Shown in pieces: positions 39,799-46,653 of a stretch of 46,653 nt of DNA. The notes under the pieces are model-generated. The model searched no databases. It had not been told where the DNA came from and saw only the letters and a list, made by a program, of their open reading frames with translations. Position 1 is the first letter of the stretch, and the number at the start of each line of letters is the position of its first letter. The DNA is taken from the NCBI GenBank assembly GCA_022786545.1, contig JALFXV010000110.1:1-46653 (forward strand), read 5' to 3'. This DNA is from Selenomonadaceae bacterium (GTDB taxonomy: Bacteria; Bacillota; Negativicutes; Selenomonadales; Selenomonadaceae). The position numbers were made by a program, and so were the translations under genes.

Positions 39799-40632
39799 TC
39801 AGCCGAACCAGCGGCTGATGGCACTTTTCTTCTTGGCAGGCGCCGCCTTTTTGGCAGCTGGCGCCTCCTTTACCCTGCCATCCCTGCTGTCCTTTGCGCC
39901 CTTCCCCTGCCCCGGCCTGCCTGCTGCTGCGCTGCCATACTCTTCGTCAGCTTCCTTGTTGCTCTCCCGCACGGCCTGCCACAGGCGGCGGGCATCCCGG
40001 TACAGCTTTTCGCTGCCGGCAGGGTTGCGCCTTTTTTCATCCACCAGCCGGCTGAGATACAGAACAGCCTTTTCACGGTCCCCCAAATCAGCATACAGGG
40101 CGCCAATCAGGTACATCACCATGCTGTCAGTCAGCGTATCGATGGGATACCTTTCCGTTTCCAGTGAACGAATATACAGCTTCAATGCCTTTTCCAGATA
40201 GATTACTTCCTCTTCCCGGTTGCCGGACAGCCTGTAAATCCAGGCCAGCCTCATGGTAATGCCGGCCTGCCTGGCCAGAGACGCCTTCAGTACCTCGGCA
40301 CAAAAAATCGCCAGCTTGACCGCGGCAATGCCGTCCGGCAAATCACGTTCCTCATGAAAGTCAAAGTGAACATTCTTTTCTACCAGTGCATTACCCATCA
40401 GCTCACGCCTGCTCATGGGCATTGACGTCAGAAATACCTTTTCGTCCGCAGCGAAGCTGCAATGCTCGCAGACCCAGATATGATAGAGATACGGGTTAAA
40501 ATCCCGGTAATGGCAGCAGTAGTCATTATCCACCTGAGTTGCCACCAGACGGGACTTTACCTTTACCACCCTGGTACTTCTGCCGCAAACCGGGCAGCAT
40601 TTCTCCACTAAGAAAGTAAACTCTGTCGACAT
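39799..40632 (-). CDS. DUF2225 protein with zinc-binding cysteines
   Basis: A 277-residue protein of the DUF2225 family. The N-terminal zinc ligands are visible as CCPVCG (about residue 12), then CCHYRDFNPYLYHIWVCEHC, a second set. The middle is a TPR-like helical array (AVKLAIFCAEVLKASLAR onward), and the last 60 residues are a low-complexity basic Ala/Lys-rich tail. Function unknown. Confidence 0.85.
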   Translation of the reverse strand: MSTEFTFLVEKCCPVCGRSTRVVKVKSRLVATQVDNDYCCHYRDFNPYLYHIWVCEHCSFAADEKVFLTSMPMSRRELMGNALVEKNVHFDFHEERDLPDGIAAVKLAIFCAEVLKASLARQAGITMRLAWIYRLSGNREEEVIYLEKALKLYIRSLETERYPIDTLTDSMVMYLIGALYADLGDREKAVLYLSRLVDEKRRNPAGSEKLYRDARRLWQAVRESNKEADEEYGSAAAGRPGQGKGAKDSRDGRVKEAPAAKKAAPAKKKSAISRWFG

Positions 40633-40650
40633 CAGAAACCCTTCCCGCTG

Positions 40651-41268
40651 TTACTCATTATCCTCAGGCCGGTCCGGCTTGTTCTCATCCCTGTAAGCTG
40701 CCTGCTTTTCAGCCAGCTGCGCCTTGAGGGCATCATCAATATCCCCTTTGGTACGCAAGGCCAGAACCAGCTGATTGCGCATGGCATAGTCTATAATTCT
40801 TTCATAAAATTTTCCCTCAAGGCTTTTCTCGGACAGCTCCTCCAGGCTCACCGCCGCATCCGTCCTGACAACCTCAATGGCGGTCCAGGTGGAATCCAGG
40901 TAATTTACCTCCTGCACGCTGACCTTTTTTTCTGCCAGATTGATAGCAAGATACTCCGAAACCCCCACAAAATCATCAAAGCCTGCCAGGGACTTGCCAT
41001 TCCAGCGGCGCTTTGCCACCACATCGTTAATCATCACATCATCAAACGTCTTTAATACCGGCACAATCAGCACATTTGTATTGATATTGCCATCTGCATC
41101 CACAGCATAGCAAATCTGCTGCTTGTTGAAAAAATAATTGGTCCTGGCGGATGACTGCACCCAGCGAAAAATATCCTCAGGCACATCAGGCGCCGCCAAA
41201 GCTGCGTCAGAGCCAAAGGAAAAACTCAAAAGGGCGGCACCCAATACCGCCAAATACTTGCAATTCAT
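40651..41268 (-). CDS. Exported protein of unknown function
   Basis: A 205-residue protein with a signal peptide (MNCKYLAVLGAALLSFSFGS, cleavage near ALAAP). The mature part has alternating beta patterns (QICYAVDADGNI, KKVSVQEVNYLD) and a charged tail (DENKPDRPEDNE). Start 41268 gives a normal signal peptide with AAGGTGA upstream; the frame from 41310 would not. I do not recognise the family. Confidence 0.72.
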   Translation of the reverse strand: MNCKYLAVLGAALLSFSFGSDAALAAPDVPEDIFRWVQSSARTNYFFNKQQICYAVDADGNINTNVLIVPVLKTFDDVMINDVVAKRRWNGKSLAGFDDFVGVSEYLAINLAEKKVSVQEVNYLDSTWTAIEVVRTDAAVSLEELSEKSLEGKFYERIIDYAMRNQLVLALRTKGDIDDALKAQLAEKQAAYRDENKPDRPEDNE

Positions 41269-41285
41269 CAAACTCACCTTGTCTT

Positions 41286-42227
41286 TTAGATATTGTCCTG
41301 ATAACGGCAAAGGCTATCCAGCTCATAGGGCGTTTCCTGATATACATAGTAGTTAAGCCAGTTGGAAAACAGCAGGTTTGCCACGGAACGCCATCTGACC
41401 ACAGGCAGCCTGGCAGGGTCATCATCAGGATAATAATTCTTCGGCACGTTCACATTAGGCATGCCGGCAGCCATATCCCTGTCGTACTCCTGCTTTAAGG
41501 ATAACGGGTCATACTCTGCATGGCCGGTAATAAAAAACTGCCTCTGCTCTAGGTTGGCAATAGCATACACCCCTGCCTCGTCATCGGACTCTGCCAGGAT
41601 AGTCAGCTCCTCCACCTTTTCTATATCCTCCCGGCGAATCTCCGTATGCCGGGAATGGGGCACATAAAACTCATCATCAAAGCCCCGGAACAACGGCTCA
41701 TTCTGCTGGCAGAGGTGATGCTTGTACACGCCGAATATCTTAGGCGCCACATCGTACTTTGGGATGCCATAATGATAGTACAGCCCTGCCTGGGCGCCCC
41801 AGCAGATATGGAAGGTGGAGTACACATTGGCCTTGCTCCACTCCATGATTTCAGAAACCTCATCCCAATATGCCACATCCTCAAAGGGCATCTGCTCCAC
41901 CGGCGCACCGGTAATGATGAAGCCGTCATATTTTTTGTGGCGCACCTCGGCAAAGGTGCCGTAAAACTCCGTCAAGTAATCCTGGGAGGTATGGGTAGGC
42001 ACATATGACTCGGTATAGACAAAATCCACCTCAATCTGCAGCGGCGAATTGCCCAAAAGCCTCAAAAGCTGGGTTTCCGTTACCTGCTTCACGGGCATCA
42101 GGTTCAAAATCAAAAGCCGCAGGGGGCGGATATCCTGGCTGTAGGCCCTGTCCGAATCCATGATAAAAATATTTTCTTTTTCCAGAATTGCCGCTGCCGG
42201 CAAATCATTTGGTATCTTGATTGGCAT
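41286..42227 (-). CDS. metA: Homoserine O-acyltransferase, predicted acetyl-CoA-specific
   Basis: A 313-residue MetA-family enzyme of methionine synthesis. It has the catalytic Cys in [11 protein letters not shown] (about residue 142), His in ITGHAEYD, and the typical [18 protein letters not shown]. Residue 111, counted from the start, is Glu (GAPVE); E. coli MetA, which uses succinyl-CoA, has Gly there, and Glu at this site is known to go with acetyl-CoA use. So the product is probably O-acetylhomoserine. A GAGGAG ribosome site lies about 11 bases upstream. The gene follows 42275-43174 by 47 bases. Confidence 0.92.
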   Translation of the reverse strand: MPIKIPNDLPAAAILEKENIFIMDSDRAYSQDIRPLRLLILNLMPVKQVTETQLLRLLGNSPLQIEVDFVYTESYVPTHTSQDYLTEFYGTFAEVRHKKYDGFIITGAPVEQMPFEDVAYWDEVSEIMEWSKANVYSTFHICWGAQAGLYYHYGIPKYDVAPKIFGVYKHHLCQQNEPLFRGFDDEFYVPHSRHTEIRREDIEKVEELTILAESDDEAGVYAIANLEQRQFFITGHAEYDPLSLKQEYDRDMAAGMPNVNVPKNYYPDDDPARLPVVRWRSVANLLFSNWLNYYVYQETPYELDSLCRYQDNI

Positions 42228-42274
42228 TAGCTATTAACTCCTCATCATCCTTACGAGCTTCCCCGGAGGCCATC

Positions 42275-43174
42275 TCAGCGGGCCAGGGACTCGTAATCCT
42301 CCAGACTGTACCTGTGCACCCATTTCTGGTGCCTGCTCTCATAGACCTGCAGCGCCTTCAATTCCTTTTCATCATTGGAGCCGCCTGCAATAGCGTGGTA
42401 AACCCCGTCAGTTTCCCGCTCCGTATAGTCCTTCCAGCCCTCCCGGGGATTCCAGTGCTGATAACGGACAATCTTTCCCGTATACTGGGGGATGTTGACT
42501 GCCTTTTTCAAAAAACGGATTTCCACCAGCTGGCCATCGGCAGACTTGTATTCCTGCCATTCCCAGAAAATGATGTTCTCGCCGTTCACACGCATGGTGG
42601 TGGTATCCGCCATGCAGCTGACATAGCCGCCATTGGACATCTTCTCCTGCCACAGCAGCAGCCATCTGTTAGAAGCGTTGCGCCTTTCCACCTCGCCTAT
42701 GCCAAAGACGCTGTCCACAATATAGGCATAAAAATCCTCATCAAACTCCAGGGAGTTCATTTCCTTGTACTTCAGCGGCTTATACTGCTTGCTCCACAGC
42801 TTCTTGCCATTTGCATCATAAAAAGTTTCGTCCAGGTATGCCAGCACCCTTGTCTGGGGGCATACCTGCACAGTTGCCAGGCTGTACGCCAGCGCATTTG
42901 GCTTGATATCCTTGATGCCGTAGTTATCCAGGGTTTCCTTGGCACCGCCATAGCTGTAAGTGGTCCGGGTAACGGCTGTAATCCTGGTAGCAATTCCCCC
43001 GAATGCTTCCTGTACCTTCACCTGGGATGTATCATAATACTTGGTATAATTGTTATCCGATGATATCCAGTACCAGGTATTTTCTTCTGCCTCAGCTGTG
43101 CTATACATGACATTACTGCACATGACAAAAGTCAAAAATAAAATAGCGGAAAAAATAGAAAAACAGTATCTCAT
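42275..43174 (-). CDS. Exported protein of unknown function, possible repeat of a beta domain
   Basis: A 299-residue protein with a signal peptide (MRYCFSIFSAILFLTFVMCS). The N-terminal half has WYWISSDNNYTKYYDTSQVK, then RITAVTRTTYSYGG and a Cys in VQVCPQTRVLAYLDETFYD. A similar layout (beta hairpin with Asp and Thr, then a basic strand) recurs in the second half and in the element proteins at 10989 and 11582. The family is uncharacterised. It may share a transcript with metA. Confidence 0.72.
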   Translation of the reverse strand: MRYCFSIFSAILFLTFVMCSNVMYSTAEAEENTWYWISSDNNYTKYYDTSQVKVQEAFGGIATRITAVTRTTYSYGGAKETLDNYGIKDIKPNALAYSLATVQVCPQTRVLAYLDETFYDANGKKLWSKQYKPLKYKEMNSLEFDEDFYAYIVDSVFGIGEVERRNASNRWLLLWQEKMSNGGYVSCMADTTTMRVNGENIIFWEWQEYKSADGQLVEIRFLKKAVNIPQYTGKIVRYQHWNPREGWKDYTERETDGVYHAIAGGSNDEKELKALQVYESRHQKWVHRYSLEDYESLAR

Positions 43175-43280
43175 GACAACACCCTCTTTTCCAAAAATAT
43201 TCCTCTGGTTCTTACTGCAAATACAAAAATGTATACTTTAAACATTCTATCATATTTTGCCTATATTTACCATATCATGG

Positions 43281-43660
43281 GGAAATTTAAGTTTATCGTT
43301 GTGAAGGTATGGGGCTTCTGAAACATTAACGGATGAGTTTTTTTGTTTTGTTTGTAGATTCTGTTCAGAATAAAAATGGGCTGAGCGGGACAGCTACCCA
43401 TAGAAAACACGCTCACGCTCCTAGTTGTGCCTCGCGTTACTAACATTCATCTATCGCCTGCGGCTCTGATGAATGAAGTAACGAGGCACAACAAAGGTTT
43501 TCTATGGGTACTGTCATCACTCATCCCTTTCTTGTCTGAACAGATACAACAAAATGATAAAACGCCACTTGCTATATGTTGCCATAGTGCTGCATACAGC
43601 TTTACGAATAAACTGAAATAAGAGGGGCGAGGAGGCTGACGCAGCCTGCTGCTGCCAGCC
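43281..43660 (+). repeat. Inverted repeat copy A with long internal hairpin
   Basis: About 380 bases that recur, diverged and in reverse orientation, at 44452-44820. The core is a near-perfect palindrome at 43395-43510: outer arms TACCCATAGAAAAC/GTTTTCTATGGGTA, inner arms TTGTGCCTCG and CATTCATC with their complements. There is no transposase. The rest of the gap 43175-43677 shows nothing else; a 64-residue frame inside the repeat is probably not real. The element resembles a MITE or other non-autonomous repeat. Confidence 0.8.
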
Positions 43661-43677
43661 GCTGTACCAACTAAAAT

Positions 43678-44241
43678 TCACTGCCGTGGGGTTATAGGCG
43701 GGATTCTCATTTCCACTGACTGGCGGACTGCAAGTTTTTCGCTCATATCCTTTGAGGAGTGCCGTCCCCAGATTTTTTGCAGGGTGGTGACAAAGGCGCC
43801 AGGCGTCATAGAGGATTCCAGCTGTGCTTTGACGGATGTGCGCAGCTGGCTGAAAAATGCCTCAGAAAGCTCTACAGTGCGCTGCGCCAGCAGGATTTGC
43901 AAGTTGGTATCCACCAGATACATGTGCAGTACAGGCTCCTGCAAATCTTCCAGAACAGGCTTCAATCCCGGTGGCAGCAGCTGCACGCCCAGGGGGCAGT
44001 CCCCCCAGCCATCCTTGAAGATGCCATCAATCTTGTACAAAAGGAACAATATGCCATCCTGCTCATACAGCCCCAGTTCCAGCTTGCCAGTGCGAAATGC
44101 CTCTGTGGCAATCACATCGGTCTTGCTAAGCTGCAAGATGAACATGCAGCCATTGGCGTCTATCTGAAAAAGCCCCCCGTCCCCCTGATTTTTGATAGGC
44201 AGGGGGAATTTTTCTCCTACTTGAAAATTTGTATATTCCAT
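43678..44241 (-). CDS. Uncharacterised protein between inverted repeats
   Basis: A 187-residue soluble protein (starts MEYTNFQVGEKFPLPIKNQG). The first half is beta-rich (GCMFILQLSKTDVIATEAF, GILFLLYKIDGIF), the second half helical (ELSEAFFSQLRTSVKAQLE). The ATG at 44241 has GGAGGTAA 8 bases upstream. It has no close match I can recall. It is flanked on both sides by copies of a long repeat and could be carried with them. Confidence 0.7.
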   Translation of the reverse strand: MEYTNFQVGEKFPLPIKNQGDGGLFQIDANGCMFILQLSKTDVIATEAFRTGKLELGLYEQDGILFLLYKIDGIFKDGWGDCPLGVQLLPPGLKPVLEDLQEPVLHMYLVDTNLQILLAQRTVELSEAFFSQLRTSVKAQLESSMTPGAFVTTLQKIWGRHSSKDMSEKLAVRQSVEMRIPPITPRQ

Positions 44242-44451
44242 GCAAATTACCTCCATCAAGTAATGTGTTTTATCTTATTACGGTTCATTCCATTACCAGA
44301 GGTATTTTAGCACAAAAGCGAGCAGTGAACAATCGGATAAATGCATAAGACGAATTGTAAAATTTTTTCATACCAGCTACCACAGCTAATGCGATGAGGG
44401 GTATAAAAATACAATATATGAGTTCTGCAAAAATGCTTGCAAGTACATTGG

Positions 44452-44820
44452 CAGTATCAGGTCTCGTCAGCCTCCCACCCCCTATTTCAGGCTTATTCGT
44501 AAAGCTATATGCAGCACTATGGCAGCAAACAATATATGCTGTTTTATCATTTTGTTTATATCTGTTCAGACAAAGAAAGGGATGAGTGAGGACAGTACCC
44601 ATAGAAAACCTTTGTTGTGCCTCGTTACTTCATTCATCAGAGCCGCAGGCGATAGATGAATGTTAGTAACGCGAGGCACAACGAGGAGCGCGAGCGTGTT
44701 TTCTATGGGTAGCTGTCCCGCTCAGCCCATTTTTAGTCCGAACGGAGTGCACAAACTCACAAAATTCATCCGTTAATATTCCCGAAGTATCATACTACCA
44801 CGACGGCAAACTGAAATTTA
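44452..44820 (-). repeat. Inverted repeat copy B with long internal hairpin
   Basis: The reverse-orientation partner of copy A (43281-43660), matching from end to end with substitutions and small gaps. The 116-base palindrome is at 44596-44711. An overlapping minus-strand frame (44285-44602) reads partly through the repeat and is not supported as a gene. With copy A it brackets a 1.5-kb unit. The remainder of 44242-44923 holds only the phosphatase promoter region. Confidence 0.8.
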
Positions 44821-44870
44821 CAAAACAATTACAAAACCTAAATCGTAACATAATAATTTCGTGATATATT
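44817..44870 (+). promoter_or_regulatory. Phosphatase promoter with Pho-box-like direct repeats
   Basis: TTTACA (44817-44822), 5 bases, ATTACA (44828-44833), 5 bases, then a degenerate third unit TAAATC. The 11-base period of TTNACA-like units is the PhoP-box layout of Gram-positive relatives. A candidate -10 TATATT is at 44865-44870 with a poor -35 region, as expected for an activated promoter. Inferred from pattern only. Confidence 0.4.
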
Positions 44871-44923
44871 GAACCTGTTATTTGATATACATAATTTATA
44901 CTTTTATCAGGAGGATTTATACC

Positions 44924-46468
44924 ATGAAGCTCTTAAAAAGCAAAAAACGTCTTGTTGTGTCCATAATGGCAGCTCTCTGCGTTGCCTCCAATTGCTTTGC
45001 CGCAACCGAGCATTGGAACGATGCTTCCAGCACGCCGGATACAATCGTAGCCACCCAGATTGGCGATGTAAACTGGCAGCAGTGGAAAGCAGGCTGGGAA
45101 AGCATAAAGACAGATTATGAGCAGGTTTCCATTGCCCCGGGCAAGGATTCCAGCCAGCTGAACTTTGGCTGGTACTCAAAGGAACAGGCAAAAAATGCCG
45201 AAATTCGCATTGCTGACAATGCCAATATGAAAAACAGCAGCATATATAAAGGCACCACCCAGCCAGGCACAACCATAGATGATACTACCTACTATACCAA
45301 CAAAGTGACCGTCAAAAACCTGAAGCCTGACACCACCTACTGGTATCAGGTAAAGCTCAACGGCCAGTGGCAGGCTGCCCAGACCCTGAAGACAGGCAAT
45401 CCTGATGAATTTGCCTTTATGTATGTAGGCGATCCTCAGATTGGTGCCTCCAAGGGGCAGACCTCAGCAGAAGGAAATAAGCAGGATGGTGAACTGGCAG
45501 CCAGAAACGATGCCTACAACTGGAACAAAACCCTGAACGCCGCTCTTTATCAGCAGGCCGATATCAATTTCATTGTTTCCCCTGGCGACCAGATCAATGA
45601 AGTTGCAGCCAATCATTCTAATGAGAAAATCAAGCTGCAGGAAATCCAGTATGCAGGCTATCTTTCCGCCAAAGCATTGCGCAACATTCCTGTTGCCACA
45701 ACCGTTGGCAACCATGACAGCATGACTGCCGGCTATCAGAACCACTTCAATGTTCCTAACGCCTATCAGGGCACAGCCAAAACCAATGCAGGACATGGTT
45801 ACTACTATACTTACGGACCAGCACTGTTCATCGTGCTGAATGCCAATAATTATGATGCAGCGGACAGTGAGGCCTTGGTGCAGAAGGCCGTAGCCGCCCA
45901 TCCATCTGCCCAGTGGCGCATTGTGGTAATGCATCAGGATATTTACGGCAGTGGACTTGACCACTCCGATTCTGACGGCATGCTGCTCAGGACAAAGCTG
46001 ACACCTGTTTTTGATGCCAATAAGATAGATGTGGTACTGCAGGGGCACGACCATACCTATTCCCGCAGCTACCAGATAAGCGGTGACGGCAAGGTACATC
46101 CTGATTTTGCTGAATACAAGGGAGAAGGCCAGTCCGGTGAATCCCACAAGGCACTGGATACAGCCCTCAAGAATAAGTCTGTCAAGTATGAATTCGTAAA
46201 GAATAACAATTGCTATACCATTGCTGACATGAAACAGGGAACTGTTATCAATCCAAAGGGCATCCTGTATATATCCTCCAACTCTGCTACCGGCTCCAAA
46301 TTTTATGAGCTCATCGGCCAGCCTCAGGACTATATTGCAGCCCGTAGCCAAAGCTGGAAGCCTACCTATTCTGTGGTGCGCATCACAAAAAACAGCTTTT
46401 CTATTGATACCTACGATGTAGAAACCGGTATCACTATTGACCAGACATACCGCATTATAAAAAAATAA
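44924..46468 (+). CDS. Exported purple-acid-type metallophosphatase
   Basis: A 514-residue exported enzyme with a signal peptide (KSKKRLVVSIMAALCVASN, cleavage near CFAATE). An N-terminal fibronectin-III/PAP-like domain (VTVKNLKPDTTYWYQVKL) is followed by the calcineurin-type metallophosphatase domain with YVGDPQIG, SPGDQINE, VGNHDSM, VVMHQDIYG and LQGHDHTYSR, the five metal-binding blocks. It probably releases phosphate from esters outside the cell. The ATG at 44924 has AGGAGG upstream. Confidence 0.92.
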   Translation: MKLLKSKKRLVVSIMAALCVASNCFAATEHWNDASSTPDTIVATQIGDVNWQQWKAGWESIKTDYEQVSIAPGKDSSQLNFGWYSKEQAKNAEIRIADNANMKNSSIYKGTTQPGTTIDDTTYYTNKVTVKNLKPDTTYWYQVKLNGQWQAAQTLKTGNPDEFAFMYVGDPQIGASKGQTSAEGNKQDGELAARNDAYNWNKTLNAALYQQADINFIVSPGDQINEVAANHSNEKIKLQEIQYAGYLSAKALRNIPVATTVGNHDSMTAGYQNHFNVPNAYQGTAKTNAGHGYYYTYGPALFIVLNANNYDAADSEALVQKAVAAHPSAQWRIVVMHQDIYGSGLDHSDSDGMLLRTKLTPVFDANKIDVVLQGHDHTYSRSYQISGDGKVHPDFAEYKGEGQSGESHKALDTALKNKSVKYEFVKNNNCYTIADMKQGTVINPKGILYISSNSATGSKFYELIGQPQDYIAARSQSWKPTYSVVRITKNSFSIDTYDVETGITIDQTYRIIKK

Positions 46469-46512
46469 CTAGATAGTATCAAAATTTTACACAAAATTTA
46501 TTTTCATGGTTC

Positions 46513-46653
46513 ATCGAGTAGGAGGGAGATTCTATAAAATCTCCCGACCTCTCACACCACCGTGCGTACCGTTCGGTACACGGCGGTTCTCTAGTTTTTA
46601 TAAATTTGCAGGTAATAGCTAGTCATAGGCATATAGCCTTGACTGGCTATTTC
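46513..46653 (-). mobile_element. 3' end of a group II intron, runs off the window
   Basis: On the minus strand the domain V pattern GAACCGCCGTGTACCGAACG (ending at 46589 on plus) is followed by GGTACGCACGGTGGTGTGAG, then a domain VI hairpin (GGGAGATT/AATCTCCC) and the end CTCCTACTCGAT at 46513. This is the usual bacterial group II intron 3' end. The reverse transcriptase gene would lie beyond the right edge. Exon DNA begins at about 46512; no gene is visible between the phosphatase stop and this point. Confidence 0.8.

Noticed and set aside
44285..44602. 105-residue minus-strand frame in repeat B
   Set aside because: It starts inside the repeat, has no good ribosome site, and its shared peptide with copy A only reflects the DNA repeat.

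Overview
The window looks like the chromosome of a Negativicutes bacterium, most likely Selenomonadaceae (Selenomonas or a relative). This rests on the Firmicutes-type gene order yaaR-holB-ricT-trmN6-rsmI-metG-tatD-yabE, a T-box leader before serA-serC, an xpaC-telA pair, DUF4127 and DUF2225 proteins, many small exported proteins, and a GC-rich backbone with strong third-position GC bias. The genus is an inference.

Layout. 1-330: two tRNA-Gly(GCC) genes with a shared promoter. 329-5722: a copper-type P1B ATPase with a metal-binding domain at each end, then xpaC-like and telA. 5830-20256: a visibly AT-richer integrated element of about 14.4 kb. 20464-26503: a TSUP transporter, an unknown helical protein, an amino-acid permease, a cluster of DnaA boxes, a small coiled-coil protein and an EAL protein. 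26702-34132: the conserved housekeeping cluster on the minus strand. 34251-37323: T-box, serA and serC. 37404-43174: a minus-strand run of DUF4127, an unknown, DUF2225, exported proteins and metA. 43281-44820: two long inverted repeats, each with a 116-base hairpin, around an unknown gene. 44924-46468: an exported purple-acid-type phosphatase. 46513 to the end: the 3' end of a group II intron on the minus strand.

The most striking feature is the element's relationship to its target. It has inserted inside the anticodon loop of a tRNA-Thr(CGT) gene. The 3' half of that tRNA is at the left junction (5793-5838). The 5' half, still with a near-consensus promoter, is at the right junction (20248-20286). 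Neither half is completed by element sequence. The element carries its own whole tRNA-Thr(CGT) with a tandem terminator (19968-20112), placed so that the orphaned host promoter reads into it. Most differences between the two tRNAs lie in the anticodon stem next to the crossover, so the replacement tRNA is probably a poor target for the integrase. The element thus seems to break a host tRNA, replace it, and protect the replacement.

The rest of the element has a tyrosine integrase, two excisionase-like proteins and a MerR-like regulator in an overlapping operon; a RepA-type ATPase next to clustered 8-base repeats; an Rpn-type nuclease; two small exported proteins; a putative rolling-circle replication protein with three small XRE regulators; and a plus-strand DNA-processing module (UvrD-like helicase, ArdC-like protease, YqaJ exonuclease, PcfM-like protein, RadC and a putative annealing protein). 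Terminator-like hairpins sit directly before several ribosome-binding sites of that module. I recognise no capsid, packaging or conjugation genes, so it is best described as an integrative, possibly mobilisable or satellite-like, element.
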